From: Amycolatopsis acidiphila | Lineage (GTDB): Bacteria; Actinomycetota; Actinomycetes; Mycobacteriales; Pseudonocardiaceae | Direction of reading: 5' to 3' | DNA: 64,000 nt | NCBI RefSeq assembly: GCF_021391495.1 | Contig: NZ_CP090063.1 | Coordinates: 8,119,623 to 8,183,622 of the forward strand | Part shown: positions 41,220 through 51,186 of the stretch, one piece after another | How positions within the stretch are numbered: the first letter of the stretch is position 1 | Layout of the letters: every line of letters begins with the position of its first letter | Program-made: the position numbers and the translations under genes | Notes under the pieces: model-generated | Databases searched by the model: none | Seen by the model: only the letters and a program-made list of their open reading frames with translations | Told to the model about the DNA's origin: nothing

Positions 41220-42536
41220 CTACCGCGGCATCCAGAGCGTCACCCGGGTACCGCTGCCGGGGCTCGACTCGACGCGGGCGCGGCCGCCGGCTTCGGCCAG
41301 GCGGGCGGTGATCGACTCGCTGATACCGAAGCCCGCCGGGCGATGAGTCTCGTCGAACCCGGTGCCGTGGTCGCGGATGACGACGGCGATGCCGCCCTCC
41401 CGCTCGTCCACCCGCACGACGACCTGGTCCGTGCCCGCGTGCTTCAGCGTGTTGCGCATCGCCTCGCGCGCGGCGTCGCGGATGGCCAGCTGGCGGACCT
41501 CGTCGAGGGTCTCCTCGTCGAGTTCGGCCATCACCAGCTGCGCACGCAGTCCCTCGCGCGCCATCTCCGCCGCCAGGGCGGTCAGCTTCTCGCCCAGCGG
41601 ACGGGCCGCTTCCTCGGCCGACTCGCGCTCGGCCTGCTCGATCATCTGCCGCACCTCGAGCGCCTGCGCCCTGGCGATTCCGCGCAGCTCGTCCAGCTGG
41701 TCCGCGGGGTCGCCCTTCCTGGGCAACGCCAGGATCTCCAGCGTCTGCAGCACCGAGTCGTGCAGCGCGCGATGCTGCCGCGCGCGCTCGGCGAGCCTGC
41801 CGTTGCGGATGCCGTAGGCCAGCGCGAGCCTGGTCCCGAGGCCGAGCAGGACCAGCGCGCCGGTGGCCGTCAGCGCCACCCCGAGCATCGTGCCGAGGTC
41901 GACGAACCCTTGTTTCACGTTGAACACGCCCGAGCTGAGCCACCAGGCGACCATCCGCAGCGGCAGGCTCACCACCAGCAGCCCGACCCCGTACTGCACA
42001 CCGAGCGCGAGCGTGAGCAGCGCGATCCCGCCGAGCAGTTCCTTCCCCGGCACCTGCATCGCCGAGGTGAAGGACGACGCCGGCACCGATGCTGCGACGA
42101 CCAGGTACGCGACCAGCGTGAACACGACGTCCAGCAACAGCAGCCGGGCCACGTTGTCGCTGTGGAACGGCGCCGTCCGCAGTAGCCAGCGCAAGCCGAA
42201 GAGGTTGAGCGCGACACACAGCACGGCCACGACGACGACCGCCGGGGCACCAGCACCGCCGCTCTGCGCGAGAAATTCACCGAGCGCGCCGAGCACCGCG
42301 ACGATCCGGTACAGCAGCGGCACCATCGCGACGTACCTCGTCGCGCGGAGCAGCAGGTTGTCCTGCACCGACGGGTCGACCGGACCCGCCATGCCGCGCA
42401 TCCGGCGCAGCGCGCTCATCGGTGTCGGATCGGCGATGCCGTCGTCGAGGTCGCTGGTGGCCGTCGCCATGGCGGGAGCGCCGCGCCGCAACAGCGTCAG
42501 CAGGAACCCGGTACGGCGAGGTTGGGTCACGCCCAT
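41220..42536 (-). CDS. Orphan sensor histidine kinase (HisKA_3 type)
   Basis: This is a 438-residue membrane kinase. Residues 65-235 carry about five to six helices. H259 in RALHDSVLQTLEILA is the likely phospho-acceptor. The N box is RDAAREAMRNTLKHAGTDQV and the G box is RDHGTGFDETHRPAGFGI. No response regulator gene is adjacent, so its partner is elsewhere. ATG 42536 gives an N-terminal basic tail; ATG 42470 is an alternative. It is 25 bp from the pcnA stop on the same strand and may be read through from it. Confidence 0.88.
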   Translation of the reverse strand: MGVTQPRRTGFLLTLLRRGAPAMATATSDLDDGIADPTPMSALRRMRGMAGPVDPSVQDNLLLRATRYVAMVPLLYRIVAVLGALGEFLAQSGGAGAPAVVVVAVLCVALNLFGLRWLLRTAPFHSDNVARLLLLDVVFTLVAYLVVAASVPASSFTSAMQVPGKELLGGIALLTLALGVQYGVGLLVVSLPLRMVAWWLSSGVFNVKQGFVDLGTMLGVALTATGALVLLGLGTRLALAYGIRNGRLAERARQHRALHDSVLQTLEILALPRKGDPADQLDELRGIARAQALEVRQMIEQAERESAEEAARPLGEKLTALAAEMAREGLRAQLVMAELDEETLDEVRQLAIRDAAREAMRNTLKHAGTDQVVVRVDEREGGIAVVIRDHGTGFDETHRPAGFGISESITARLAEAGGRARVESSPGSGTRVTLWMPR

Positions 42537-42561
42537 TCAGTCCCCCGAACCCGAGCAGAAG

Positions 42562-43983
42562 TTACGGAATCCCGTTCTCCTCGGCCCACCGCCGCAGTTC
42601 TGCGACGGCTTCGTCGTGTGACAGGGGACCGCGGTCGAGCCGGAGCTCCTTGAGGTGGCGCCAGGCCTGGCCGACGAGCGGACCCGGCGGCAGTCCCAGC
42701 AGCTTCATGATCTCGTTGCCGTCAAGGTCCGGCCGGACCTTGGCGAGATCCTCCTCCTCGGCGATCCGCGCGATGCGCTCCTCGAGCTCGTCATACGTCC
42801 GCTGCAGCGCCATGGCCTTGCGCTTGTTCCGCGTCGTCGAGTCGGCCCTGACCAGCTTGTGCAGGCGCTCCAGCAGCGGCCCGGCGTCGGTGACGTACCG
42901 GCGCACGGCCGAGTCGGTCCACTCGCCCTTGCCGTAGCCGTGGAACCGCAGGTGCAGGAACACCAGCTGGCTCACGTCGTCGACGATCTGCTTCGAGTAC
43001 TTCAGGGCCCGCAAACGCTTGCGGACCATCTTCGCGCCGACCACCTCGTGGTGGTGGAAGCTCACGCCGCCACCCGGCTCGAACCGGCGGGTGGCCGGCT
43101 TGCCGATGTCGTGCAGCAGCGCCGCCAGCCGCAGCACCAGGTCCGGGCCGTCCTTCTCCAGCGCGATCGCCTGCTCCAGCACCGTCAGCGAGTGCTCGTA
43201 GACGTCCTTGTGCTGGTGGTGCTCGTCGATGGCCAGCCGCATCCCCGGCAGCTCGGGCAGCACGTGCTCGGCGAGCCCGGCGTCCACCATCAGCTCGAGC
43301 CCGCGCCGCGGGTGATCGCCGAGCAGCAGCTTCGAGATCTCCGCCTGCACGCGCTCGGCGGTGATCCGCTCGATCTCGCCCGCCATGTCGGTCATCGCCG
43401 CGACCACCCGGGGCGCGGGCTCGAAGCCCAGCTGCGAGACGAACCGCGCGGCCCGCAGCATGCGCAACGGGTCGTCCGCGAAGGACTCCTGCGGGGTGGC
43501 GGGCGTGTCCAGGGTCCGCTGGGCGAGCGCGTCCAGGCCGTGGTGCGGGTCGATGAACTGTTTCGTCGACAACTCGATCGCCATCGCGTTGACCGTGAAG
43601 TCGCGCCGCACCAGGTCGCCCTCGATGGTGTCGCCGAAGGTGACCTCGGGGTTGCGGCTCACGCGGTCGTAGCTGTCCGCGCGGAACGTCGTGACCTCCA
43701 GCGTCGCGCCGCGCTTGGTGACGCCGACGGTGCCGAACTCGATCCCGGTGTCCCACACCCCGTCGGCCCAGCCGCGCACGATCTGGAGGATCTCCGGCGG
43801 CCGGGCGTCGGTGGTGAAGTCGAGGTCGCTGGACAGCCTGCCGAGCAACGCGTCGCGGACGCTGCCGCCCACGAGGTACAACCGGTGGCCGGCTGCTGCG
43901 AACAGCCCGGCCAGTTCGTCGGCCAAGGGCGAGATCCGCATCAGCTCGATCACCGCGTTCCGCTTGGCAGCGAGTTCATTCAC
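42562..43983 (-). CDS. pcnA: CCA tRNA nucleotidyltransferase
   Basis: This is a 473-residue enzyme that adds or repairs the 3' CCA of tRNAs (Rv3907c homologue). The nucleotidyltransferase head domain has LYLVGGSVRDALLG, DLDFTTDA (catalytic DxD) and RRDFTVNAMA. An RNA-binding region is followed by an HD domain with LLHDIGKPATR. The HD domain suggests phosphohydrolase activity at the repaired end. GTG 43983 matches the family start. It is divergent from the NUDIX gene, as in mycobacteria. Confidence 0.95.
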   Translation of the reverse strand: MNELAAKRNAVIELMRISPLADELAGLFAAAGHRLYLVGGSVRDALLGRLSSDLDFTTDARPPEILQIVRGWADGVWDTGIEFGTVGVTKRGATLEVTTFRADSYDRVSRNPEVTFGDTIEGDLVRRDFTVNAMAIELSTKQFIDPHHGLDALAQRTLDTPATPQESFADDPLRMLRAARFVSQLGFEPAPRVVAAMTDMAGEIERITAERVQAEISKLLLGDHPRRGLELMVDAGLAEHVLPELPGMRLAIDEHHQHKDVYEHSLTVLEQAIALEKDGPDLVLRLAALLHDIGKPATRRFEPGGGVSFHHHEVVGAKMVRKRLRALKYSKQIVDDVSQLVFLHLRFHGYGKGEWTDSAVRRYVTDAGPLLERLHKLVRADSTTRNKRKAMALQRTYDELEERIARIAEEEDLAKVRPDLDGNEIMKLLGLPPGPLVGQAWRHLKELRLDRGPLSHDEAVAELRRWAEENGIP

Positions 43984-44115
43984 TGGGACACAACCACCTG
44001 CAGGGTCCACTGTTGCCGGACGAGACACGAGAAGCCAGCCTACCGATCGACCGAAAGTGAGGGAGCAACTACGCGTTCGCGACCGCCGAGTACGCGCAAC
44101 CACTAACATCACAGC

Positions 44116-44640
44116 ATGTCTGGATCGGCCGGTCGCTCCGGTGGCGGCAAGCCGCGGCGCAGGTCGCGGCGTCGTCGCGGCAGGAAGATGACCACGGTCG
44201 ACGAGACCTCCGCCGGTGGCCTTGTGGTCGACGCGGACAGGCTGCGGGCCGTGCTCATCGGCCGCCTCGACCGGCACGGCAGACTGCTGTGGTCACTGCC
44301 CAAGGGGCACATCGAGGACGGCGAGACGATCGAGCAGACGGCGCTACGGGAAGTCAAGGAGGAGACCGGCATCTCCGCGCGCGTGCTGTCCCCGCTCGGC
44401 ACGATCGACTACTGGTTCGTGGCCGAGCGCCGGCGGGTGCACAAGACGGTGCATCATTTCCTGCTGGAAGCCGTCGGCGGCGAGCTCTCCGACGAGGACG
44501 TCGAGGTCACCGAGGTGGCCTGGGTGCCGATCGCGGAGCTGGAGGGCAGGCTCGCGTACACCGACGAACGTGCCCTCGTCCGCAAGGCCCGTGAGCTGTT
44601 CATCGACGAAGAGCCGGCCACCGAAGGAGTCGGAGAGTGA
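44116..44640 (+). CDS. mutT4: NUDIX hydrolase (MutT4-like)
   Basis: This is a 174-residue protein. The complete NUDIX box is [20 protein letters not shown] followed by TGI, with all catalytic glutamates. The N-terminus is a basic Arg-rich tail ([13 protein letters not shown]). It matches M. tuberculosis Rv3908 by position and sequence. It may hydrolyse modified nucleotides or capped molecules; the substrate is uncertain. It overlaps the next gene by 4 bp (GTGA). Confidence 0.92.
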   Translation: MSGSAGRSGGGKPRRRSRRRRGRKMTTVDETSAGGLVVDADRLRAVLIGRLDRHGRLLWSLPKGHIEDGETIEQTALREVKEETGISARVLSPLGTIDYWFVAERRRVHKTVHHFLLEAVGGELSDEDVEVTEVAWVPIAELEGRLAYTDERALVRKARELFIDEEPATEGVGE

Positions 44641-46763
44641 AACGGTTCGCCGCCGTCGTGTCGGTCGCGATCCTGATCGTCCTGCTGGCGCCGCTGAGCG
44701 CGGGCGCCCAACCGGTCACGGACACCCCCAGCAGGCTGCGGCTGGACGTCACCCAGATGAACCCGCGGACGCTCACGTCCACCTCGACCACGCTCAACAT
44801 CACCGGCACGGTCACGAACATCGGCGACCGCCGGATCAGCGACCTGCAGGTGCGCCTGGAGCTGGGCGAGCGGCTCGGCAGCGAACGGCAGGTGCGCACG
44901 GCGCTGTCCGGCACGCCGGCGACCGCCGCGTCGAACACGAGATTCGTCGACATCGATCCGGGCACCCTGGAGCCGGGGCAGACCGGTCAGCTGAACATCA
45001 CGGTGCACGTCGACGGGACCGGTGGTGGCCTGCGCGTGAACGGCGCGGGCGTCTACCCGCTGCTGGTCAACGTCAACGGCACCCCGGACTACGGCGACCA
45101 GGCACGGCTCGCGTCGATGAGCCTGCTGCTGCCCGTGCTCGGCGCACCCGGCAAGGCCGGCGCGCAGCCGCCGGGCCAGCCGTCGAAGGTCACCATGCTC
45201 TGGCCCATCGCGGACACCCGCCCGCGGATCGTCGCCGCACCCTTCAACGGCAAGGTCGTCCTCGGCGACGACGTGCTGGCGAGTGAGCTGCGCCCCGGCG
45301 GACGGCTCTACGCGCTGGTGTCCTCGGCGCTGGCCGTGCGGGACGAGCCGCAGGTCAGCAAGTCGCTGTGCTACGCCGTCGACCCGGATCTGCTGGACAC
45401 CGTGGACGGGATGAGCCGCGGCTACGAGGTCCGCACGCCCACCGGGAACATCGCGGGCGGTGGCGTCGACGCGGCCAAGGCCTGGCTCGCGTCCCTGCGC
45501 GAGCTGGTCGCCAACCAGTGCGTGATCCAGCTGCCCTACGCCGACGCCGACCTGTCCGCGCTCTCCGGCGTCCGCGGCGGCGATCTGATGAACTACGCGC
45601 TCAACACCGCCCAGCACGTCCAGCAGCTCATCGGCGCGCAGCCGCTGCCCGGTGTGCTGTGGGCGGACGGCCCGCTCGACCCGGCCGCGCTCGCCTCCCT
45701 GCAGGCCACGGGGATCAAGACCCTCATCGCGGACCCGGCGGACATCTCCGGCGGCGGCGAGGGAGGCGTCGCGGTCAAGGGCACGTCGCTGCGCGCGCAG
45801 CCGGTCGACTCGCTGGTGTCGACCGGGCTGACCGGCGCCTCCGGCAACTCCGCGGCGTTGACCCCGCCCCAGGATCCGGCCATCGGGGCACAGAACGGGC
45901 TGGCCACGCTGGCCTACCGCGGGCTGACCGGCGGCGGTGACTCCGTACTCGTGGCGCCGCCGCGCCGCTGGTCGGTGCCGGAGTCCGAGCTGACCCAGCT
46001 GCTGCAGGCGCTCGGTGACCTGCTCGACCACCGGATGCTGACGGCCGCGTCCCTCCCGCAGGTGCTGAACACGGCGCCGACGGGCACGGCGTCGATGAAC
46101 TACACCGCCGAGGACGTCGCCTCGGCCACCCCGGCCTCGGTGACCGGCTCGATGGGCTCGGTCGAGGCCACGATGGCGGACATCCGGGGCGCGATGGCCG
46201 TGGACCCGACGGCCCAGGTCGACCCGGACCAGCTGCTGATGCCGCTGCGGTACGCGCTGGTGCGCAACTGCTCGACCGCCTGGCAGGGCAGCTCCGACGC
46301 CGCGGAGGTCTCCGCCAACGACTCCCGCACCCAGCTGCACGCCCTGCTCGGGCAGGTCACCGTGGACACTCCGGCCGTGCCCATCTCGCTGGCCTCCGGC
46401 TCGGCGCCGCTGCCGGTGTTCCTGCAGAACATGCTGCCGGTGCAGGTGACCGTGCGGATCACCCTGAACAACAGCACCGGCCTGCGCACGGGCGACATCG
46501 ACGACCAGCTGCTGCCGGCCGGCCTCGGCGCGAACCGCAAGATCACCATTCCCGCCGAGGCGTTGCGCGCCGGCCGGTTCAGCGTGACCGTCGCGCTCAG
46601 CACGCCGGGCGGGACACAGCTGGGCAACCCGGCGCGGTTCGAGCTACGGTCCAACCAGTACGGCGTGGTGACCCTGGTGCTGACGATCGCGGGCGGGGTG
46701 GCGCTGGTGCTGCTGTCCGGGCGGCAGATCTATCGCCGGGTCCGGGCTCGCGGCGCCAGGTGA
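44637..46763 (+). CDS. DUF6049 family exported membrane protein (Rv3909-like)
   Basis: This is a 708-residue protein with a signal peptide (residues 1-24, ending GAQ) and one C-terminal helix ([20 protein letters not shown]) followed by a basic tail, so most of it lies outside the membrane. The N-terminal Ig-like beta domain ([20 protein letters not shown]) precedes a large central domain. GTG 44637 overlaps the NUDIX stop. It is located between the NUDIX gene and murJ in all related actinobacteria, so a role with the flippase in envelope synthesis is plausible. The function is not established. Confidence 0.88.
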   Translation: MKRFAAVVSVAILIVLLAPLSAGAQPVTDTPSRLRLDVTQMNPRTLTSTSTTLNITGTVTNIGDRRISDLQVRLELGERLGSERQVRTALSGTPATAASNTRFVDIDPGTLEPGQTGQLNITVHVDGTGGGLRVNGAGVYPLLVNVNGTPDYGDQARLASMSLLLPVLGAPGKAGAQPPGQPSKVTMLWPIADTRPRIVAAPFNGKVVLGDDVLASELRPGGRLYALVSSALAVRDEPQVSKSLCYAVDPDLLDTVDGMSRGYEVRTPTGNIAGGGVDAAKAWLASLRELVANQCVIQLPYADADLSALSGVRGGDLMNYALNTAQHVQQLIGAQPLPGVLWADGPLDPAALASLQATGIKTLIADPADISGGGEGGVAVKGTSLRAQPVDSLVSTGLTGASGNSAALTPPQDPAIGAQNGLATLAYRGLTGGGDSVLVAPPRRWSVPESELTQLLQALGDLLDHRMLTAASLPQVLNTAPTGTASMNYTAEDVASATPASVTGSMGSVEATMADIRGAMAVDPTAQVDPDQLLMPLRYALVRNCSTAWQGSSDAAEVSANDSRTQLHALLGQVTVDTPAVPISLASGSAPLPVFLQNMLPVQVTVRITLNNSTGLRTGDIDDQLLPAGLGANRKITIPAEALRAGRFSVTVALSTPGGTQLGNPARFELRSNQYGVVTLVLTIAGGVALVLLSGRQIYRRVRARGAR

Positions 46764-46795
46764 TTACCCTGGAGTGACCGTATCGACCGCCGAAG

Positions 46796-48910
46796 ATGGG
46801 GCACGCGTTGGACAGAGAGCCGGGGTGGCCACCCGAGCCTCCCGCCGACCGTGTCGCACGGCGGCCGCCGCCTGACCGCGCGCCGGCGCCCGAACCGCCC
46901 CGGCGGCGGGTACCGCCACCGCCCGCCAACGGGCGGCGCAGGCAGGTCCCGCCGCAGGCACAGCAGGGCCAGGTCCCGCCGGTGCGGCAGCAGCCCCCGC
47001 CGCGCCAGCCGCCGCCCCCGCCGCCGCGCCGTCAGCCGGTGCGGCCCTGGCGCCAGGAGCGCGAGCAGCAGGACAGCATGCCCTTCGGGGCGCCGCCGCT
47101 GCCGCCGAACGACCCCGACGCGACGGTGTTCATCCCCCGCGTCGGCGGTGTCCCGGCCAGCTCGAAATGGCCGGTCGCCGACCCGGACTCGATGCGTCCG
47201 TACGACTCGCTCGCCACCCGGATGCTGCCGCGGCTGCCCAGCGCGTCCCAGGGTTCGTTCGGTGAGGGCCCCGGCCTCGACGCGACCGGCTACCTGCCGA
47301 AGGTCGAGAAGCCGGCCGCCGCGGCGCCGTCGCTGGTCAAGTCGAGCAGCCGGATCGCCGTCGCCTCGCTGATCAGCCGCATCACCGGCTTCTTCTGGAA
47401 GATCATGCTGGTGTGGGCGGTCGGCACCGGCATCGTCAACGACTCGTTCAACATCGCGAACACGCTGCCCAACATCGTGTTCGAGCTGCTGCTCGGCGGG
47501 GTGCTGAGCAGCGTCGTGGTACCGCTGCTGGTGCGCTCCCAGGACGACCCGGACGGTGGCGAGGCCTACACGCAACGGATGCTGACGGTGGCCTCCGTGC
47601 TGCTGCTGTTCGGCACGATCGTCGCCGTCATCGCCGCACCGGCGTTCACGTCGCTGTACACCGACGGCGGGTCCGGCGAGGCGAGTCCCGAGCTCACCAC
47701 CGCGTTCGCCCGCCTGCTGTTGCCCGAGATCCTGTTCTACGGCCTGTTCGCGCTGCTCTCGGCGGTGCTCAACGCCAAGCAGATCTTCGGTCCCGCCGCC
47801 TGGGCCCCGGTCGTGAACAACCTCGTGGTGATCGTGACGCTGGGCCTGTTCATGGTGCTGCCCGGCGAGATCAGCACCAACCCCGTGCGGATGGGCGACA
47901 CCAAGCTGCTCGTGCTCGGCGTCGGCGTCACCATGGGCATCGTCGTGCAGGCGATCATGCTGGTGCCGCCGCTGCTGCGCACCGGCTTCCGGTTCAAGTG
48001 GCGCTGGGGCCTCGACGCGCGGATGCGCGAGTTCGGCGGCCTCGCCCTGTGGATCCTCGGCTACGTCGGCGTCAGCCAGATCGGCTTCACGATCAACACC
48101 CGGGTGCTGACCAGCGGGGACGCGGGCGGCGTGACGATCTACTCCAACGCCTGGCTGCTGTTCCAGCTGCCCTACGGCGTGATCGGGGTGTCGCTGCTGA
48201 CCGCGATCATGCCGCGGCTGAGCCGCAACGCCGCCGACGGCGACACCCGCAAGGTCGTCGCGGACCTGTCGTACGCCTCGCGCATCTCGACGGTGATGCT
48301 CGTGCCGATCGCCGCGGTGATGAGCGTGATCGGCTCCTCGGTCGGCATCGCGTTGTTCAGCGGTGGTGCGAACTCCTCCGTGCAGGCGGAACGGCTCGGC
48401 GAGGCGCTGGCCATCTCGGCGTTCGGGTTGCTGCCGTACGCGCTGGTCATGTTGCAGCTGCGGGTGTTCTACGCGATGAAGGACGCCCGCACCCCGACGC
48501 TGATCATGATCGTGATGACCATCGTCAAGATCCCGCTGCTGTATCTGTGCCAGGCGCTGCTGTCGGACCAGAACATCGTGCTCGGCGCCATGATGGTCAA
48601 CTCACTGACCTTCGTGGTGGGCGCGATCATGGGGCAGGTGTGGCTGTGGGTGAGCCTCGGCAACCTGCGCAGCAAGCGGGTGCTCGGCGTCATCCTGTTC
48701 ACCGTCGTGGCGAGTGCGCTCGGCGTGGTCGCGGCGGTGCTCGTCGGCGGGATCGTGCCGGACTTCGGGGTGCGGATCACCGCCTGGCTCAAGCTCATCC
48801 TGCAGGGGATCGTCGGCCTCGGCGTCTCGTTCGGCGTGCTCGCGGCGCTGAAGGTCGAGGAGCTCGCACCGGCCACGAAGCGCATCACCCGTTTGGTCAA
48901 GCGCCGGTAA
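46796..48910 (+). CDS. murJ: Lipid II flippase MurJ
   Basis: This is a 704-residue MATE/MOP-fold protein. Residues 1-180 are a Pro/Arg-rich disordered cytosolic tail. The transport core starts at SSRIAVASLISRITGFFWKI (about residue 183) and continues through about 14 helices to the C-terminus. It moves lipid II across the membrane for peptidoglycan synthesis. In M. tuberculosis the orthologue Rv3910 also carries a pseudokinase and an extracellular domain. Here those parts are a separate gene 82 bp downstream. ATG 46796 is used; SD is weak. Confidence 0.94.
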   Translation: MGHALDREPGWPPEPPADRVARRPPPDRAPAPEPPRRRVPPPPANGRRRQVPPQAQQGQVPPVRQQPPPRQPPPPPPRRQPVRPWRQEREQQDSMPFGAPPLPPNDPDATVFIPRVGGVPASSKWPVADPDSMRPYDSLATRMLPRLPSASQGSFGEGPGLDATGYLPKVEKPAAAAPSLVKSSSRIAVASLISRITGFFWKIMLVWAVGTGIVNDSFNIANTLPNIVFELLLGGVLSSVVVPLLVRSQDDPDGGEAYTQRMLTVASVLLLFGTIVAVIAAPAFTSLYTDGGSGEASPELTTAFARLLLPEILFYGLFALLSAVLNAKQIFGPAAWAPVVNNLVVIVTLGLFMVLPGEISTNPVRMGDTKLLVLGVGVTMGIVVQAIMLVPPLLRTGFRFKWRWGLDARMREFGGLALWILGYVGVSQIGFTINTRVLTSGDAGGVTIYSNAWLLFQLPYGVIGVSLLTAIMPRLSRNAADGDTRKVVADLSYASRISTVMLVPIAAVMSVIGSSVGIALFSGGANSSVQAERLGEALAISAFGLLPYALVMLQLRVFYAMKDARTPTLIMIVMTIVKIPLLYLCQALLSDQNIVLGAMMVNSLTFVVGAIMGQVWLWVSLGNLRSKRVLGVILFTVVASALGVVAAVLVGGIVPDFGVRITAWLKLILQGIVGLGVSFGVLAALKVEELAPATKRITRLVKRR

Positions 48911-48992
48911 CGATCGACACACCGATAACCCTGAATGACCCGTGGTACTCGCGTACCCTCATCTCTTAGGTGCGCGAAAGAGAGAGCGTGGG

Positions 48993-50570
48993 GTGAACGA
49001 GAAGCGGAGCGAGCAGGTCGGGATCCGCGCGCGGGGTGGATCCCTCGCGCCCGGAAGTGTCGTCGGCGACGGCAGGTACCGGCTCCTTGCCCAGTTCGGT
49101 ATCGACGAACGTGCCGGCGCTCACCTCTGGCGAGCGCGGGACGGCCAGCTCCGCCGTGATGTCGCGCTGACACTGCTGGTCGGCGACCCGGCGGACGCGG
49201 AGTCCGCGCGGATGGCGCGCCGCACCCTCGAACGCGCCGCCCACGCCGCGAAGTTCACGCACGAAGGCGTCGCCCGCGTGCTCGACGTGCTCAGCCTCGG
49301 CACCGGCATCACCTCCAGCGAGGGCCTGCTCGGCGTCGTCGTCACCGAGTGGACCAAGGGCACCGACCTCATCGACCTGGTCGCCGAACACCCCGTCGCC
49401 CCGCTCACCGCGGCGCGGATGGTGCAGAAGCTGGCCGAAGCGGTCGAGCGCGCGCACCACTCGGGCCTCGTGCTCGGCCTCGACCACCCACAGCGCCTGC
49501 GGCTGACCACCGACGGCACGCTGCGGCTGGCGTTCCCCGGCCCGCTGCCGGACGCCACCCTGCGCGACGACGTCAAGGCGATCGGCGCGGTGCTGTACCT
49601 GTTGCTCACCGGCCGGTGGGCGCTGCCCGGTGGCCCGGCCGCGATCCCGGCGGCGCCGCAGGCGCCCAACGGGCGGCTGGTCCCGCCGCGCTCGCTGGTG
49701 CCCGCGGTGCCGACGGAGCTGTCGTCGCTGGCGGTCCGCACGATCGAGGACGGTGGCCATGGCGGCATCCGTACCAGTGCCGCGATCCTGCGGGCGCTCG
49801 AAGTCGCAGCCGAAGCCGAGGAGCGCACCCAGTTGATCAACGCCGCCGGCGTGAAGCCCGACGACGACGGCACGATCTGGACCACTAAGAAGCCGGTCAA
49901 GGACAAGGCGCACCGGCGCAAGCTGGCGCTGGGCGTGACCGTGCTGGTCGTTGCCGCGGTCGGCATCCTGGCCTGGCTCGGCATGCTCGCGATCAGCTTC
50001 TTCCAGGACACCCCCAGCGGCGGGCCGCCGATCAACGTCGCGGCGCCGACCACCACCGCGGCCCCGCCGTCCACATCGCCGGCGCCCCCGCCTGCCAGCA
50101 GCAACAACCCGCCCGGACAGGCGCAGATCGGCGCGGCGGTCGAGCCGAGCGGTGCCACGGTCTACAACCCGGACGGCGATGGTGACAACACCAGCCGCGC
50201 GAAGAACCTGATCGACGGCGACCCGGGCACCACCTGGCGCACCGACCAGTACCGCCAGCAGTTCCCGACGATCAAGCAGGGCGTCGGCATCCTCGCGAGC
50301 TTCGACAACCCGATCAACCTGGCGAAGGTGACGATCGCCGGCGGCACCGCGAACACGGTGGTCGAGCTGCGGGCGGCCGACTCGAAGAACCCCGACCTCG
50401 GCTCCACCCGGGTCCTCGGCACGGCCACGCTGAACGGCCAGTCCACCGACATCGCGCTGCCGCAGCCGCAGCCGGGTCAGTACTTCGTCATCTGGATCAC
50501 CAAGCTGGGCAGCAGCGGCGGGAAGTACCAGTCGCAGATCGGCGAATTGACCTTCTTGCCTGCCCAGTAG
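48993..50570 (+). CDS. Membrane-bound pseudokinase with discoidin-like domain
   Basis: This is a 525-residue protein. Residues 20-270 have a protein-kinase fold (VVGDGRYRLLAQFGIDERAG; DDVKAIGAVLYLLLTGRWAL) but lack the HRD and DFG catalytic motifs: the corresponding regions are GLVLGLDHPQRLRL and LAFPGPL. One membrane helix follows (about 308-335). The extracellular part has a Pro/Thr linker and a beta-sandwich resembling discoidin domains (AKNLIDGDPGTTWRTDQYRQ). It equals the C-terminal half of mycobacterial MviN, where the phosphorylated pseudokinase recruits FhaA. It is likely a MurJ regulator. GTG 48993 is preferred. Confidence 0.88.
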   Translation: MNEKRSEQVGIRARGGSLAPGSVVGDGRYRLLAQFGIDERAGAHLWRARDGQLRRDVALTLLVGDPADAESARMARRTLERAAHAAKFTHEGVARVLDVLSLGTGITSSEGLLGVVVTEWTKGTDLIDLVAEHPVAPLTAARMVQKLAEAVERAHHSGLVLGLDHPQRLRLTTDGTLRLAFPGPLPDATLRDDVKAIGAVLYLLLTGRWALPGGPAAIPAAPQAPNGRLVPPRSLVPAVPTELSSLAVRTIEDGGHGGIRTSAAILRALEVAAEAEERTQLINAAGVKPDDDGTIWTTKKPVKDKAHRRKLALGVTVLVVAAVGILAWLGMLAISFFQDTPSGGPPINVAAPTTTAAPPSTSPAPPPASSNNPPGQAQIGAAVEPSGATVYNPDGDGDNTSRAKNLIDGDPGTTWRTDQYRQQFPTIKQGVGILASFDNPINLAKVTIAGGTANTVVELRAADSKNPDLGSTRVLGTATLNGQSTDIALPQPQPGQYFVIWITKLGSSGGKYQSQIGELTFLPAQ

Positions 50571-50571
50571 T

Positions 50572-51186
50572 GTGTCGCGGGTGACCGCAGCCGTACCCAC
50601 GGACGCCGATCTCATCGCGGCCCACGCCGCCGGGGATCCCTCCGCGTTCAGCGAACTGGTGCGGCGGCATCGAGACCGGATGTGGGCCGTCGCGCTGCGT
50701 ACGCTGCGCGACCCCGAAGAGGCGGCCGACGCTCTGCAGGACGCCTTCATCTCCGCGTTCCGGGCCGCCGGCAACTTCCGCGCCGAGTCCCAGGTGACGA
50801 CCTGGCTGCACCGGATCGTGGTGAACGCCTGCCTCGACCGCATGCGCCGCAGGCAGGCCCGCCCGACGGTGCCACTGCCGGAGACCGGGTTCAACGAACC
50901 GGCGACGCCGCGGGACTCGATGGCCGACCGGGAGACCCGGCTGGTCATCCAGTCCGCGCTCGACCAGCTGCCCGAGGACCAGCGGGCGCCGATCGTGCTG
51001 GTCGACGTCGAGGGTTACTCGGTGAGCGAGACGGCGAAGCTGCTCGGGATCGCGGAGGGCACGGTCAAGAGCAGGTGTGCCCGGGGTCGCGCCAAACTCG
51101 CCAAGGTTCTTGGTCATCTGCGGAACCCGGATGCGATTGCGAACGTCCCAACTTCCGAAAGCAAACGCCGAGGGGAGGCTCGATGA
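50572..51186 (+). CDS. sigM: ECF RNA polymerase sigma factor SigM
   Basis: This is a 204-residue ECF sigma factor. Region 2 includes ELVRRHRDRMWAVALRTLRD, DALQDAFISAFR and TWLHRIVVNACLDRMRR. Region 4 includes LPEDQRAPIVLVDVEGYSVS and ETAKLLGIAEGTVKSRCARG. It starts at GTG 50572 or GTG 50581. It is Rv3911 by position. It is followed by its anti-sigma factor through a tiny coupled ORF. It likely responds to envelope or oxidative stress. Confidence 0.93.
   Translation: MSRVTAAVPTDADLIAAHAAGDPSAFSELVRRHRDRMWAVALRTLRDPEEAADALQDAFISAFRAAGNFRAESQVTTWLHRIVVNACLDRMRRRQARPTVPLPETGFNEPATPRDSMADRETRLVIQSALDQLPEDQRAPIVLVDVEGYSVSETAKLLGIAEGTVKSRCARGRAKLAKVLGHLRNPDAIANVPTSESKRRGEAR

Noticed and set aside
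41911..41926. parS-like sequence TGTTTCACGTTGAACA
   Set aside because: It has two mismatches in the core and lies inside the orphan kinase coding region, 18 kb from the parS cluster. Probably chance.
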